A stretch of DNA of 15,605 nt from Kiritimatiellia bacterium (GCA_017479035.1 JAFVCR010000015.1:1-15605), one strand, 5' to 3'; positions 6,421-14,107 are shown, counted from the first letter of the stretch. Numbers and translations are program-made. Notes: generated by a model not told the origin, from the letters alone.

Positions 6421-7446
6421 ATGCGCCGTATCTTGCAATTATGCGCCGCCGCGTTCCTTTTGACGGCAGGCACGGGGATTGCAATGGCAGGGACGAAGGC
6501 GTTGACCAAGGCGAAACAGGCAAAGAAGGACGAGTTCTACACGCAACGTGCCGACATCGCAAACGAACTCAGGCACTATCGCGCGCACTTCAAGGGCAAA
6601 ACCGTCCTCTGCAACTGCGATGACCCCGAAAAGAGCAACTTCTCCAAATATTTCCGCGACAACTTCGAGTTCCTCCAGCTAAAATGCCTCGTCACCACCT
6701 GCTACCGCAGCGTAGATATTTTCAATTATTCCGACAACACCAGCAATCGCGGAATATGCCGCCGCTACACGCTTGGCGCGGACGGCGAACTCGTGGCGGA
6801 GGACATCGCGCTCGAGGGCGACGGCGACTTCCGCAGCGAAGAATGCATCGAACTTTTGAAGGAGGCGGACATTGTCGTCACCAATCCCCCGTTCTCGCTT
6901 TTCCGCGAATACGTGGCGCAACTCGTAAAGTACGACAAGAAATTTCTCATCATCGGCAACGTCCAGGCGATAACCTACAAGGAGTTCTTCCCGCTGCTGC
7001 GCGACAACAAGGTGTGGCTGGGAGCCTCCATCCATAGCGGAGACAGGAAGTTTGGCGTCCCTGCCGACTATCCGCTCGAAGCGTCCGGCTGCGGAATAGA
7101 CGAGAACGGCCAGCGATACATCCGGGTGAAGGGAGTTCGCTGGTTCACGAATCTGGACTATCAAAAACGCCACGACAAACTGCCGCTCTACAAGAAATAC
7201 AGTCCCGAAGAGTTCCCGAAATACGACAACTACGATGCGATAAACGTGAACATGACCGCCGACATCCCCTACGACTACGACGGCGCAATGGGCGTGCCGA
7301 TAACCTTCATGGACAAATACAACCCCGACCAGTTCGAGATAATCGGATTGGACAGATACGTTGCAGACAAACCAAATTATGGCCATCGGTTCTTGATGAA
7401 CGGCAAGGAAAAATTCGCCCGCATTCTCATACGGAGGAAGAAGTGA
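6421..7446 (+). CDS. EcoRI-family adenine-specific DNA methyltransferase
   Basis: Members of this family methylate adenine in DNA, typically protecting a restriction site such as GAATTC. From Met22 onward the 320-residue protein follows the family closely: KAKQAKKDEFYTQ (30-42), ELRHYRAHFKGK, VLCNCDDPEKSNF (62-74), the catalytic motif IV NPPFSLFREY (155-164), then KFGVPADYPL and RVKGVRWFTNLDY. The start at 6421 has the better ribosome binding site (AGAGGA, 6-nt spacing), but it adds 21 residues reading as a Sec signal peptide: a basic RR, a hydrophobic core ILQLCAAAFLLTAGTGIA, and AMA before Gly24. An internal ATG at 6484, with GGGGA upstream, would give the normal family N-terminus. Target sequence is unproven. 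A truncated nuclease gene follows 500 bp downstream. Confidence 0.88.
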   Translation: MRRILQLCAAAFLLTAGTGIAMAGTKALTKAKQAKKDEFYTQRADIANELRHYRAHFKGKTVLCNCDDPEKSNFSKYFRDNFEFLQLKCLVTTCYRSVDIFNYSDNTSNRGICRRYTLGADGELVAEDIALEGDGDFRSEECIELLKEADIVVTNPPFSLFREYVAQLVKYDKKFLIIGNVQAITYKEFFPLLRDNKVWLGASIHSGDRKFGVPADYPLEASGCGIDENGQRYIRVKGVRWFTNLDYQKRHDKLPLYKKYSPEEFPKYDNYDAINVNMTADIPYDYDGAMGVPITFMDKYNPDQFEIIGLDRYVADKPNYGHRFLMNGKEKFARILIRRKK

Positions 7447-7452
7447 TTTTTA

Positions 7453-7624
7453 TTTTAACGCAGAGACGCAGAGATGCAGAGGGAGCTGTGGGGAGCGGGT
7501 GGGACACCCGCGGTCGCCGCGCGGAGCGCGGCGTGCAAAACAACGGGAGCAGAGATGCCGCGGGCGAGACGCCCGCGCCCCCACAGTACACATCGCTCTG
7601 CCTCTCTGCGTCTCTGCGTTAAAA
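7453..7624. repeat. MITE-like palindromic element with 22-bp perfect terminal inverted repeats
   Basis: The 22 bases at 7453-7474 (beginning TTTTAACGCAGAGACG) are exactly the reverse complement of 7603-7624. Inside, CTGTGGGG (7486-7493) pairs with CCCCACAG (7579-7586), and three hairpins are nested: 7495-7511 (GCGGGTG/CACCCGC), 7516-7532 (GCCGCGC/GCGCGGC) and 7559-7577 (CGCGGGCG/CGCCCGCG). The last hairpin recurs in the repeats at 12705 and 15459. There is no coding capacity and I see no clear target-site duplication, so mobility is an inference from the ends. Confidence 0.8.
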
Positions 7625-7630
7625 AAAAAA

Positions 7631-7675
7631 ACTGCACACTGCACACTGCAAACTGCACACTGTACACTGCAAACT
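7631..7675. repeat. Heptamer tandem repeat (ACTGCAC/ACTGCAA)
   Basis: Six tandem 7-bp units read ACTGCAC, ACTGCAC, ACTGCAA, ACTGCAC, ACTGTAC and ACTGCAA, then ACT. The run follows directly after a ten-base A tract at 7621-7630. The same heptamer, in the opposite orientation, forms the core of the dispersed repeats at 12705 and 15459. Confidence 0.9.
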
Positions 7676-7747
7676 AATTTGGAGGTATTCGCGTTCGTTG
7701 CGCGAGACATTTTCGTGTTTTCATCCTGTGACGGGATCCACTGAAGA

Positions 7748-7935
7748 CGCCGCAAAGCGGCGGCAAGAACACAGCCGGGGGTGAAAACCCCCGGCACGCG
7801 GCATAAAAAACGTGTCAGCCGGGAACCGGCGGCAGAAGGTTCTGCCGCCCCTTCGGGGCTAGGATATGGTGATGCCGCTACCAGGGGCTGCGCTTCGCTT
7901 GCCCCCGTCTGTGATCTCACCGCCCCTTCGGGGCT
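7748..7935. repeat. Cluster of consecutive GC hairpins
   Basis: Seven hairpins follow one another. CGCCGC/GCGGCG is at 7748-7762. GCCGGGGGT/ACCCCCGGC with a GAAA loop is at 7774-7795. GCCGG/CCGGC is at about 7818-7830. GGCAGAA/TTCTGCC is at 7831-7846. GCCCC/GGGGC is at about 7847-7859. CAGGGGC/GCCCCCG is at about 7882-7907. A second GCCCC/GGGGC is at about 7922-7934. CCGCCCCTTCGGGGCT occurs twice (7845 and 7920). An open frame crosses the block, but its composition is dictated by the palindromes, not by protein constraint. The block directly abuts the truncated nuclease gene. Confidence 0.75.
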
Positions 7936-7948
7936 CGCCGCCGTCTAT

Positions 7949-8590
7949 TCCGGGCCGTGGGTGGCGGATGCGAAAGTGTATTTCTCGAAGAAAGGCTGCG
8001 TGGCGCAGAAAATCGGCGAGAGGTACGTCAACGGCAGCGCGGACCGGCAGGAGATACTCGAAACCGCGATAACATGGAAGATAGATTCGAAGAAGGAAAA
8101 GGACATAGAGCAATACATGGCGCTCATGCAGGGCGAGGACGATGCCTTGGAACTGTGGCTCTATTTCCAGAAGGTGATAAATTGGATCGACGGAGTGTTT
8201 CCTCACTACCGCAAGGAAATGAAAGGACTGGAGTGGGGGCGGTTCTTCAAGGAATACGACGCAAAGAAGTTCAATCCGGCGGCGATGGAGAGGGATGTCG
8301 CCGCGCTGATGCAGGACAGGGAAGTGCAATCGAAGAAAGGGATATACGAGTTTCTCCTTTCGGGGCGCACGAGGGCGGAGAAATTAAATCTGCGGGCGTT
8401 CGACGACGCCGAAAAGCGCGAGGCGTTCGAGCGGCAGGGCGGCATTTGCCCCGTTTGCAATGGCAAGTTCGCCTTTGAGGAAATGGAGGGAGACCATATT
8501 GTGGCGTGGTCGAAAGGAGGCAAAACCGTTCCCGAAAACCTCCAGATGCTATGCGCTCGCTGCAACGCTCTCAAAAGCGACAAATTCTGA
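7949..8590 (+). pseudogene. HNH endonuclease, C-terminal part of a DUF262/HNH-type protein
   Basis: The frame ends in an intact HNH domain: CPVCNGKF, then GDHIVAWSKGGKTVPENLQMLCARCNALKS, with the paired cysteines, the DH, the central Asn and the final CxxCN. Before it comes a helical segment (ELWLYFQKVINWIDGVFPHYRKEMKGLEWG...) that I recognise from the C-terminal half of DUF262-HNH nucleases related to modification-dependent restriction enzymes. The DUF262 domain itself, expected upstream, is absent. The frame stays open back to a GTG at 7781, but residues before about 7949 come from the palindrome cluster. A GTG at 7961 is a possible start with no good ribosome site. It is probably a remnant, although a small HNH protein could still be made. 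It follows the methyltransferase in the same orientation. Confidence 0.7.
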
Positions 8591-8645
8591 CGAGACTCCG
8601 CCAGTCGCCGTTTCGTCCCGGACCGGAGGATAGGATAGTTTCTTC

Positions 8646-8674
8646 TTGCGGAGAGGATTAAAATATCCTATAAT
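8646..8674 (+). promoter_or_regulatory. Promoter of the FGE-fold gene, giving a leaderless mRNA
   Basis: TTGCGG (8646-8651), a 17-bp spacer and TATAAT (8669-8674) lie immediately before the coding region. The ATG at 8682 is only 7 nt after the -10 box, so the transcript would start at or within a base or two of the start codon and have no ribosome binding site. Confidence 0.75.
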
Positions 8675-8681
8675 GTCCGTG

Positions 8682-10319
8682 ATGTACGGCAGAGCGGCAG
8701 AATGCGGTTTCACAAGGATTCCCGGCGGGGGCGGCGGGGTGGAGTGCGATTTTGAAATCGCGCGGAGGCCTGTAACGAATGCAGAATATGCCGCATGGCT
8801 GCGGACTCTTGCGCCGGACGAAGCGCGAAGACGGTATTCTCCGTTGATGGAAGAGCATTTCTGGGGTGGGATAAATGCGGATTTCTCCGTGAAAGAAGGT
8901 TTTGCCGGGAAGCCGGTGGTGTTCGTGTCGTGGTTCGATGCGCAGGCGTATGCGGCGGCGCACGGCGCGAAGTTGCCTACGGAGGCGCAATGGCGCAAGG
9001 CTGCGGCGTGGGATCCGGCGGCGAGGAGATTTGCGAAATACGCAACGGGGAGCGACAACGCTCCGCATCAGAGAGAAGCGATTTTCTACGACGGAGAAAA
9101 GGGTTGGGCGTTGGACGAGCCGCATTTGGCGGATGTGGAGTGGTATCGTCCATCAGGTGCGTACGGCGTGTGCGGCATGGCGGGGAACGTGGCGGAATGG
9201 GTGGATGGCGAACCTCTGCCAAACGGGTGGCGGAAGGCGTTGGGGGGAAGCGTTTTTAGGCCGGTGGAATTCACGGAGACGTTTGCAGGCGAGGCGGACA
9301 GCCCCGAAAAAAGGCTTTCGACGTTCGGGTTCAGAATCGTGAAAGATGCGGACGGCGTGCGGCGGGTGGAGCATGGAGAAGAGCGCATTTGCGAATGCAG
9401 CAGCCGTGGAGAGCGGGTTTGCAAAGAGAGTGCGCCGGGCGGCATAGTCCGGCAAACGTTTGTAGAAGTGGGCGATGCGTGCAACCGCCTGGACGGATGG
9501 AGATTGGGGTGTGTGCCATACAAATACAGCATCGGGAAATATCAGGTGACGAATGCGCAATGGTGCGAATTTCTCAATGCGTGCGGCGGCGAGGGTTTCC
9601 ATCGCGACATGGAACGCGGCATACTGGGCGGGATAGAATGCAAATGCGGACGCTACGTGCCAAAGCCGGGGCGCGAGAACAAACCCGTGACGTATGTGGA
9701 TTGCAAGAGCCTGATGCGCTATTGCAACTGGTTGACTTGCGCTGATCCGGAGAGGGGAAGTTACGCGCTCGATTGCAGTGTTCCGCAACGGTTGGAGGGC
9801 GGCGTTTATTTTCTGCCGACGGATGATGAGTGGTACAAGGCCGCGTATTACAATCCCGTAACGGGGAAGTATGCGCGTTTCACCACGGGAAGGGACGAAG
9901 TGCCGACGCAGACCGAGGCCAATTACCAGCCGCACGACCATCTCGCAGAGGGGGCACCGCACTATTTTGCGGATGTAGACGGATATGCCGCCGGCGCGTC
10001 GAAATACGGTTGCGTGCAGATGGGCGGGAACGCGTGGGAGTTTCTGGAGATCGTAACACAGGATGCGCGCGGATTGCACAACCATTTGCGCGGCGGCTCG
10101 TTTGGTTATACGGAGACGGGGCTGGCCAAGAAAAACAGGGACGAAACGCCGTTCGGCAGCAGGTCGTACGTGTTCGGTGCGCGGATAGTGCGCATCGAAG
10201 GCGGGTGGAAAGAAGAGTTCTCGCATTTGCCCGCGAAATATGCTATAATGCGAGGCGTATTGTCATGCAAATTGCTTCGTCCATTAAAAACCGCATATCG
10301 TTTTTTGCGCGGCGTTTGA
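8682..10319 (+). CDS. Tandem formylglycine-generating-enzyme-fold (SUMF1-like) protein, probably non-catalytic
   Basis: The 545-residue protein contains two FGE-sulfatase-fold domains. Domain 1 (about 8-222) shows RRPVTNAEYAAWL, VVFVSWFDAQAYAAAHGAKLPTEAQWRKAA as a split motif around 79-108, YGVCGMAGNVAEW (161-173), LGGSVFR and FGFRIV. Domain 2 (about 258-505) shows KYQVTNAQWCEFLNA, FLPTDDEWYKAAYY (377-390), YGCVQMGGNAWEF (442-454), HLRGGSFGY (468-476) and FGARIVR. True formylglycine-generating enzymes need a cysteine pair just after RGGSW; neither domain has it, so oxidation of sulfatases is unlikely. The role may be binding or another FGE-fold activity. No signal peptide is seen. The start at 8682 is leaderless; the in-frame TTG at 8646 is the -35 box. 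The last 55 bases overlap the next gene. Confidence 0.82.
   Translation: MYGRAAECGFTRIPGGGGGVECDFEIARRPVTNAEYAAWLRTLAPDEARRRYSPLMEEHFWGGINADFSVKEGFAGKPVVFVSWFDAQAYAAAHGAKLPTEAQWRKAAAWDPAARRFAKYATGSDNAPHQREAIFYDGEKGWALDEPHLADVEWYRPSGAYGVCGMAGNVAEWVDGEPLPNGWRKALGGSVFRPVEFTETFAGEADSPEKRLSTFGFRIVKDADGVRRVEHGEERICECSSRGERVCKESAPGGIVRQTFVEVGDACNRLDGWRLGCVPYKYSIGKYQVTNAQWCEFLNACGGEGFHRDMERGILGGIECKCGRYVPKPGRENKPVTYVDCKSLMRYCNWLTCADPERGSYALDCSVPQRLEGGVYFLPTDDEWYKAAYYNPVTGKYARFTTGRDEVPTQTEANYQPHDHLAEGAPHYFADVDGYAAGASKYGCVQMGGNAWEFLEIVTQDARGLHNHLRGGSFGYTETGLAKKNRDETPFGSRSYVFGARIVRIEGGWKEEFSHLPAKYAIMRGVLSCKLLRPLKTAYRFLRGV
10242..10249 (+). promoter_or_regulatory. Extended -10 promoter element before the pyruvyl transferase-like gene
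   Basis: TGC directly precedes TATAAT (10244-10249), an extended -10 box inside the end of the FGE-fold gene. No good -35 hexamer is seen at 16-18 bp. A start near 10256 would leave a leader of about 9 nt before the ATG at 10265. Confidence 0.5.
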
Positions 10320-11518
10320 TGTGGATGTTTCTCCGTGCGGGGAGGCACCGCAGCGCGTTGCCATGCGGAGGAGAGGCGGCGTTGGTGCTGGTGCCTTGCG
10401 AGCCGGCAAGCGTAACGGGGTCGCGCGGCGACGAGGCGATGATATATGCGATACTGCAGAATTTCAGGAGAAGGCATCCAGAGGGGAAGATTGCGATAGT
10501 GTGCTGCAGCACGGCCTTCCAAGGATCGGACGACGGCAAGAGGTTGCAGCGCGATTTCCCCAGGCTTGAATACATTGCAGCGTGGCGCGGCGTGGCGGCG
10601 TTGTGGCGGATCGCCGCTGCAATAAAACGCTTTGGAGCCACGGAGGCGGCCGTCCTCGGTGCGGATTGCATGGATGGGCATTATTCGCCGGATATTTCGG
10701 AAATGTTGTTGATGATTGCCGACATCGCATCGCGCAGAGGGATAGCAACGCATTTGACCGGGTTTAGTTTCAACGAGAATCCCCACCCGCGAATGCTGCG
10801 GCTGTTCCCGAAGACTGGCGGAGGGATCGTGTTCAATCTGCGAGATCCGGAGTCTCACAAACGTTTCGTGCAACATTTCCCAATGTGCAACGCGCGCCTC
10901 GTGGCGGATGTGGCGTTTTTGCTGGAGCCGGCGCATGGCACAGTGCATCTTGCGAGGGAAGAAGGAATTGCAACCATCGGCTTCAACGTGCACGGAATGT
11001 TGTGCGGAGATGCGGAAACCAGCGCATGGCGCAAAGAGGTGGCGGGGCAACTTGCGAAGTTTCTGGAAATGCGGCGCGGCGTGGCGATTGCGATGATACC
11101 GCACGATTACAGACCGCAGGGGGATTTGCCCGTGTTGCGCGAGATATATGCATGCCTGCCGGACGAGGCGAAGAGGCGCGTTAGAATAGTGGACGAAAAG
11201 ATGAGCGCGGCGGAGTTGAAGGCTCTTGCCGGAGAACTCGATGCGCTTTTTACTTCGCGCATGCATCTTGGCATTGCGGCGTTGGGGATGGGGCGGCCTG
11301 TGGCGGCGTTCGCCTACCAGGGCAAGTTCGAGGGGCTATTCAAGCACGTTGCATTGCCAGGGTGTCTGATTCTGGCACCGGGCGATGCGGCAAGGCTTGC
11401 GCAGACGCTTGCATATCTTGCGGACAATGCGCAGATGCTGGGCGAAGGGGTGAAAAAATCGCTTCCCGGAGTGCTGCGTCTTGCAGCGGAAAATCTGGAG
11501 GAGAGGGCGCAACGATGA
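10265..11518 (+). CDS. Polysaccharide pyruvyl transferase-like protein
   Basis: The family (CsaB/WcaK type) transfers pyruvate from phosphoenolpyruvate to sugars in cell-surface polysaccharides. The 417-residue protein has the N-terminal nucleotide-type loop TGSRGDEAM (51-59), where family members read GNxGDEA, and the C-terminal LFTSRMHLGIAALGMGRPV (starting near 328), corresponding to SRLHxxIxAL. The segment AYQGKFEGLFKHVAL matches the usual YDPKVEGFLKxL. The start at 10265 has GAGG 9 nt upstream; the open frame extends far upstream inside the previous gene. It overlaps the end of the FGE-fold gene by 55 nt in another frame, and the glycosyltransferase start by 4 nt (ATGA). The acceptor sugar cannot be told. 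A general PssK/WcaK-like role in exopolysaccharide is the safe reading. Confidence 0.8.
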   Translation: MQIASSIKNRISFFARRLMWMFLRAGRHRSALPCGGEAALVLVPCEPASVTGSRGDEAMIYAILQNFRRRHPEGKIAIVCCSTAFQGSDDGKRLQRDFPRLEYIAAWRGVAALWRIAAAIKRFGATEAAVLGADCMDGHYSPDISEMLLMIADIASRRGIATHLTGFSFNENPHPRMLRLFPKTGGGIVFNLRDPESHKRFVQHFPMCNARLVADVAFLLEPAHGTVHLAREEGIATIGFNVHGMLCGDAETSAWRKEVAGQLAKFLEMRRGVAIAMIPHDYRPQGDLPVLREIYACLPDEAKRRVRIVDEKMSAAELKALAGELDALFTSRMHLGIAALGMGRPVAAFAYQGKFEGLFKHVALPGCLILAPGDAARLAQTLAYLADNAQMLGEGVKKSLPGVLRLAAENLEERAQR

Positions 11519-12660
11519 ATATACTTTTCGTGTGCACGTCGAATCCTCTGGAGACGGACAACGGTTCGGTCCAGCGCACGAATGTCCTCTGGTGCGCATT
11601 GCGGAAGATCGGCACAGTATACACGGTTGTTCTGCGCAGGGAGGGGGATGCGGAGATAACGGACGAAGAGAACAGAATAAGAACCGCGTTCGTATACAGA
11701 AACGGAATAGTCGGCAAAATCCAATCGTTGCTGTGGACGCATTTCCACAAGCCGACGGTGTGGGCGTTCACGTCGCCATTTTTGCGGCGCAACCCGTGGC
11801 GCAATGTGAAGTTCGATTGGGCGGTATGCAGGTACATAGAACCGATGGCCGCATCGCGTGCATGGAAGATAGCACCCGTGGCGGTGGATATAGACGATTG
11901 GACGCCGCAGACGCACGCTACGGTGTACAATCCCAAATGCGCATGGTGGCGGCGGCGCGCCGCGCAATGGGCGGTGGATAGATGGTGCGAGTATTTCGTG
12001 CGCAAATGCACCGCAGCGTGGCTGCCGAATCCCGGGCATCTGCCTATGGTGGAGAGGCTTGGCGTGAAAGCGACGCTTCTGCCGAATCTTGCAATGCCGC
12101 CGCGCGCGGGATATTCGAGGCACGGGCGGCAGAGACCGATGCTGCTTACGGTGGGGCTGATGAGCCATTTGCCGAACCACGAGGGTGTGGCATGGTTTCT
12201 GGATAATTTCTGGCCGGCTCTGCACAAGCGTTTCCCGCAACTGGAATATGCGATCGCCGGCAAGGATATGCCGCAAAAATTGCAGGAGAGATGCAATGCA
12301 ACGCCTGGCGTGAAGTATATGGGTTTCGTGGAGGACATTGACGCGCTCTACGAAGAGGCTATCGCGGTGGCGGCACCGATACTTTCCGGCAGCGGTACAT
12401 GCATAAAGGTGATAGAGGCTGCATTGCACGGGCGATTTACTTTTGCAACACCGTTCGCAGCAAGAGGCATTGCGCAGGACGATATGGAGAGGCTTGGCAT
12501 CGTCCCCATCGATACTTTGGCCGGGCGTTTGGAAGACATGATGGCGGGGAAAGACATTGAGCGGATGCAGGAGAGCATTGCGGCGGCGGCGGAGGTATAC
12601 AATTCCCGCACGGCTTTCGAGCAACGCGTCCATGACGTTTTACGCACGGCGGCATCGTGA
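11515..12660 (+). CDS. Glycosyltransferase, family 4-like (GT-B fold)
   Basis: The 381-residue protein is a two-domain GT-B glycosyltransferase that adds a sugar from a nucleotide donor, probably to a surface glycan at the inner face of the membrane. The N-terminal Rossmann half begins MNILFVCTSNPLETDNGS, with the acceptor-side glycine loop. VDIDDW lies at 124-129. The C-terminal half starts with VGLMSHLPNHEGV (213-225), continues with YAIAGKD (245-251), and ends with PILSGSGTCIKVIEAALHG (288-306), where Glu301 fits the family-4 donor-binding glutamate motif. Its ATG overlaps the stop of the pyruvyl transferase-like gene by 4 nt, so the two are coupled. The layout resembles exopolysaccharide clusters. 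Donor and acceptor are unknown. A repeat block follows the stop. Confidence 0.85.
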   Translation: MNILFVCTSNPLETDNGSVQRTNVLWCALRKIGTVYTVVLRREGDAEITDEENRIRTAFVYRNGIVGKIQSLLWTHFHKPTVWAFTSPFLRRNPWRNVKFDWAVCRYIEPMAASRAWKIAPVAVDIDDWTPQTHATVYNPKCAWWRRRAAQWAVDRWCEYFVRKCTAAWLPNPGHLPMVERLGVKATLLPNLAMPPRAGYSRHGRQRPMLLTVGLMSHLPNHEGVAWFLDNFWPALHKRFPQLEYAIAGKDMPQKLQERCNATPGVKYMGFVEDIDALYEEAIAVAAPILSGSGTCIKVIEAALHGRFTFATPFAARGIAQDDMERLGIVPIDTLAGRLEDMMAGKDIERMQESIAAAAEVYNSRTAFEQRVHDVLRTAAS

Positions 12661-12671
12661 TGGCGCAGTTG

Positions 12672-12687
12672 AGGTTTGCGCAAACCT
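12672..12687. repeat. Perfect 16-bp palindrome after the glycosyltransferase gene
   Basis: AGGTTTGCGCAAACCT is a perfect inverted repeat 11 nt after the stop codon, followed by TTTGG. It could be a weak terminator, since the stem can close on a GCGC loop, or a protein-binding site. Neither can be decided here. Confidence 0.4.
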
Positions 12688-12704
12688 TTGGAGGGCATCG
12701 CTTG

Positions 12705-12873
12705 CACCCTTATCCCGGATTTTTGGATTCCCCGAAATAGTTTGCAGTGTGCAGTTTGCAGTGTGCAGTTGTTGCGCCGCATCAATAACTGCACACTGCA
12801 AATCCTCCGCGGGCGAGACGCCCGCGTCCCCACCGTACACACGCTTATCCCGGATTTTCCGGGATAAGCGTGT
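12705..12873 (+). repeat. Dispersed intergenic repeat, copy 2 (complete)
   Basis: It begins CACCCTTATCCCGGATTTTT and continues through CCCGAAATAG into GCAGTGT/GCAGTTT heptamers. TTTGCAGTGTGCAGTT occurs at 12741-12756 and 12755-12770, and its reverse complement is at 12787-12802. A CGCGGGCG/CGCCCGCG hairpin follows (about 12807-12825). It ends in a perfect 16-bp stem ACACGCTTATCCCGGA/TCCGGGATAAGCGTGT (12839-12873). Over about 136 positions it matches the copy at 15459 with roughly four mismatches. It is non-coding, lies between two transcription units, and ends 15 bp before the Sel1 promoter. Confidence 0.88.
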
Positions 12874-12887
12874 CGCTTGCAATAATC

Positions 12888-12916
12888 TTGAATGCGAGGG
12901 ATTTTTCTGCTATAAT
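12888..12916 (+). promoter_or_regulatory. Promoter of the Sel1 gene, giving a leaderless mRNA
   Basis: TTGAAT (12888-12893), a 17-bp spacer and an extended -10 TGCTATAAT (TATAAT at 12911-12916). The ATG at 12923 is 6 nt after the -10 box, exactly where transcription would begin, so there is no room for a ribosome binding site. Confidence 0.85.
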
Positions 12917-12922
12917 GCCGCC

Positions 12923-14107
12923 ATGAAAAGCAAATGGACATTCATTGCGGCGGCTCTTGCGGTGTTTGCGCGGGCAGGAGAGTTGGCGGAGCGAGGCGAC
13001 GAGGCCTACTGGCGCGGCGATTTCGCCGCAGCGAGGGCGTTTTACGAAGAGGGGGTTGCACAGGGGGACGGCGAGGCGATGGTTTCACTAGGCGAGGCTT
13101 TGCAGGATGGCTTCGAGGGGAAGGTGGACAATGCGGCGGCGGTGCGGTTGTTCCGCATGGCTGATGAAGCGGGATACTGGTGGGGCTCGTACAATCTTGC
13201 GGACGCACTCGTTTGCGGCTGCGGCGTGGACAAGATAGATGCACCGGCCGCCGCTACGTTGCGGACAAAGGCCGTGCGGCTTGCGCGCGAGGCGTATGAA
13301 AAGACGAAATCCCCTGATGCCGCATACCTCCTTGCAATTGCGCATGAAGAAGGCAAGGGCGCGGTAGAGGATGAAGATGCAACGGCGGAGTATTGCAGAT
13401 ATATGTTGCGCATGGACATTGCCATGCCGAAATGTGAAAGGCTTTACGCGGCGAGCACGTTGGGCGGGGCTGCGGCCGGCATCATATTTGGCGAGGATGA
13501 CGATGACGGCGAAGAGGATGCAGTGCAGGCGGCAAAAGATATTATGATGGCCGGATACTGGCTTGGGAAGTTCGCAAAAGAGGGAGTGAACCCAGAGGCG
13601 ATGTCCGACTATGCTGATTTCTGCATGGATACGGGCAAGGCGAAGAGATCGCGCAAATATGATCGCATGGCGTTTGGCGCGTTTCTGGAGCGTGCGGAGA
13701 AGGGAAGCGTGGCGGACATGGCGCGGGCGGGCGAGTGGCTTGCAGATGGCATCGGCTGCACGAAAGATGCCGCACTTGCGGAGAAATGGCTGCGCAAGGC
13801 CGTGGACGCGGGCGATGCTATGGCGATGGTAACGCTTGCGAATGTTGTGCGCAAAGGCGGAAATAGCGCGGAGGCGTGGGGGCTTTTGGCGAGGGCTCTT
13901 GCGGCGGGGGAGCCGGAGGCGTTATGGCATATGGCAGTGTGGGCGGCATTCGGCTATGGCGGAGAGAAGAACGATTCCGTAGCGTTGAAGTTCCTGAAGA
14001 AAGCGGCGGATATGGGATACAAGCATGCGGAGGATGTCCTTGAAGAAGACGACCCCGTGGCGGCGTTGCGAGATGCGGCGATTGACTGCGGCGATGCGGA
14101 CGAGTGA
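12923..14107 (+). CDS. Secreted Sel1-repeat (TPR-like) protein
   Basis: The 394-residue protein starts with a signal peptide, MKSKWTFIAAALAVFARAG, with a likely cut after Ala18 (ARA-Gly), and continues as helical Sel1/TPR-type repeats that usually bind other proteins. Clear units are EAYWRGDFAAARAFYEEGVAQGD (about 27-49), EAMVSLGEALQDG followed by AAVRLFRMADEAG (51-84), a unit with GIGCTKDAALAEKWLRKAVDAGD, one with SAEAWGLLARALAAGE, and a last one with ALKFLKKAADMGY. The centre holds an acidic stretch GEDDDDGEED. No catalytic motif is seen. Its mRNA appears leaderless. The amidase gene begins 6 nt after its stop, so both are probably one transcript for envelope or periplasmic work. Partner unknown. 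Confidence 0.85.
   Translation: MKSKWTFIAAALAVFARAGELAERGDEAYWRGDFAAARAFYEEGVAQGDGEAMVSLGEALQDGFEGKVDNAAAVRLFRMADEAGYWWGSYNLADALVCGCGVDKIDAPAAATLRTKAVRLAREAYEKTKSPDAAYLLAIAHEEGKGAVEDEDATAEYCRYMLRMDIAMPKCERLYAASTLGGAAAGIIFGEDDDDGEEDAVQAAKDIMMAGYWLGKFAKEGVNPEAMSDYADFCMDTGKAKRSRKYDRMAFGAFLERAEKGSVADMARAGEWLADGIGCTKDAALAEKWLRKAVDAGDAMAMVTLANVVRKGGNSAEAWGLLARALAAGEPEALWHMAVWAAFGYGGEKNDSVALKFLKKAADMGYKHAEDVLEEDDPVAALRDAAIDCGDADE

Noticed and set aside
7781..7948. N-terminal 56 codons of the HNH frame as real protein
   Set aside because: They translate GC hairpins and duplicated CCGCCCCTTCGGGGCT modules, and the GTG start lies within a hairpin.
8646..8681. TTG start for the FGE-fold protein
   Set aside because: The TTG is part of the -35 box and the next ATG at 8673 overlaps the -10 box; 8682 is the first start downstream of the promoter.
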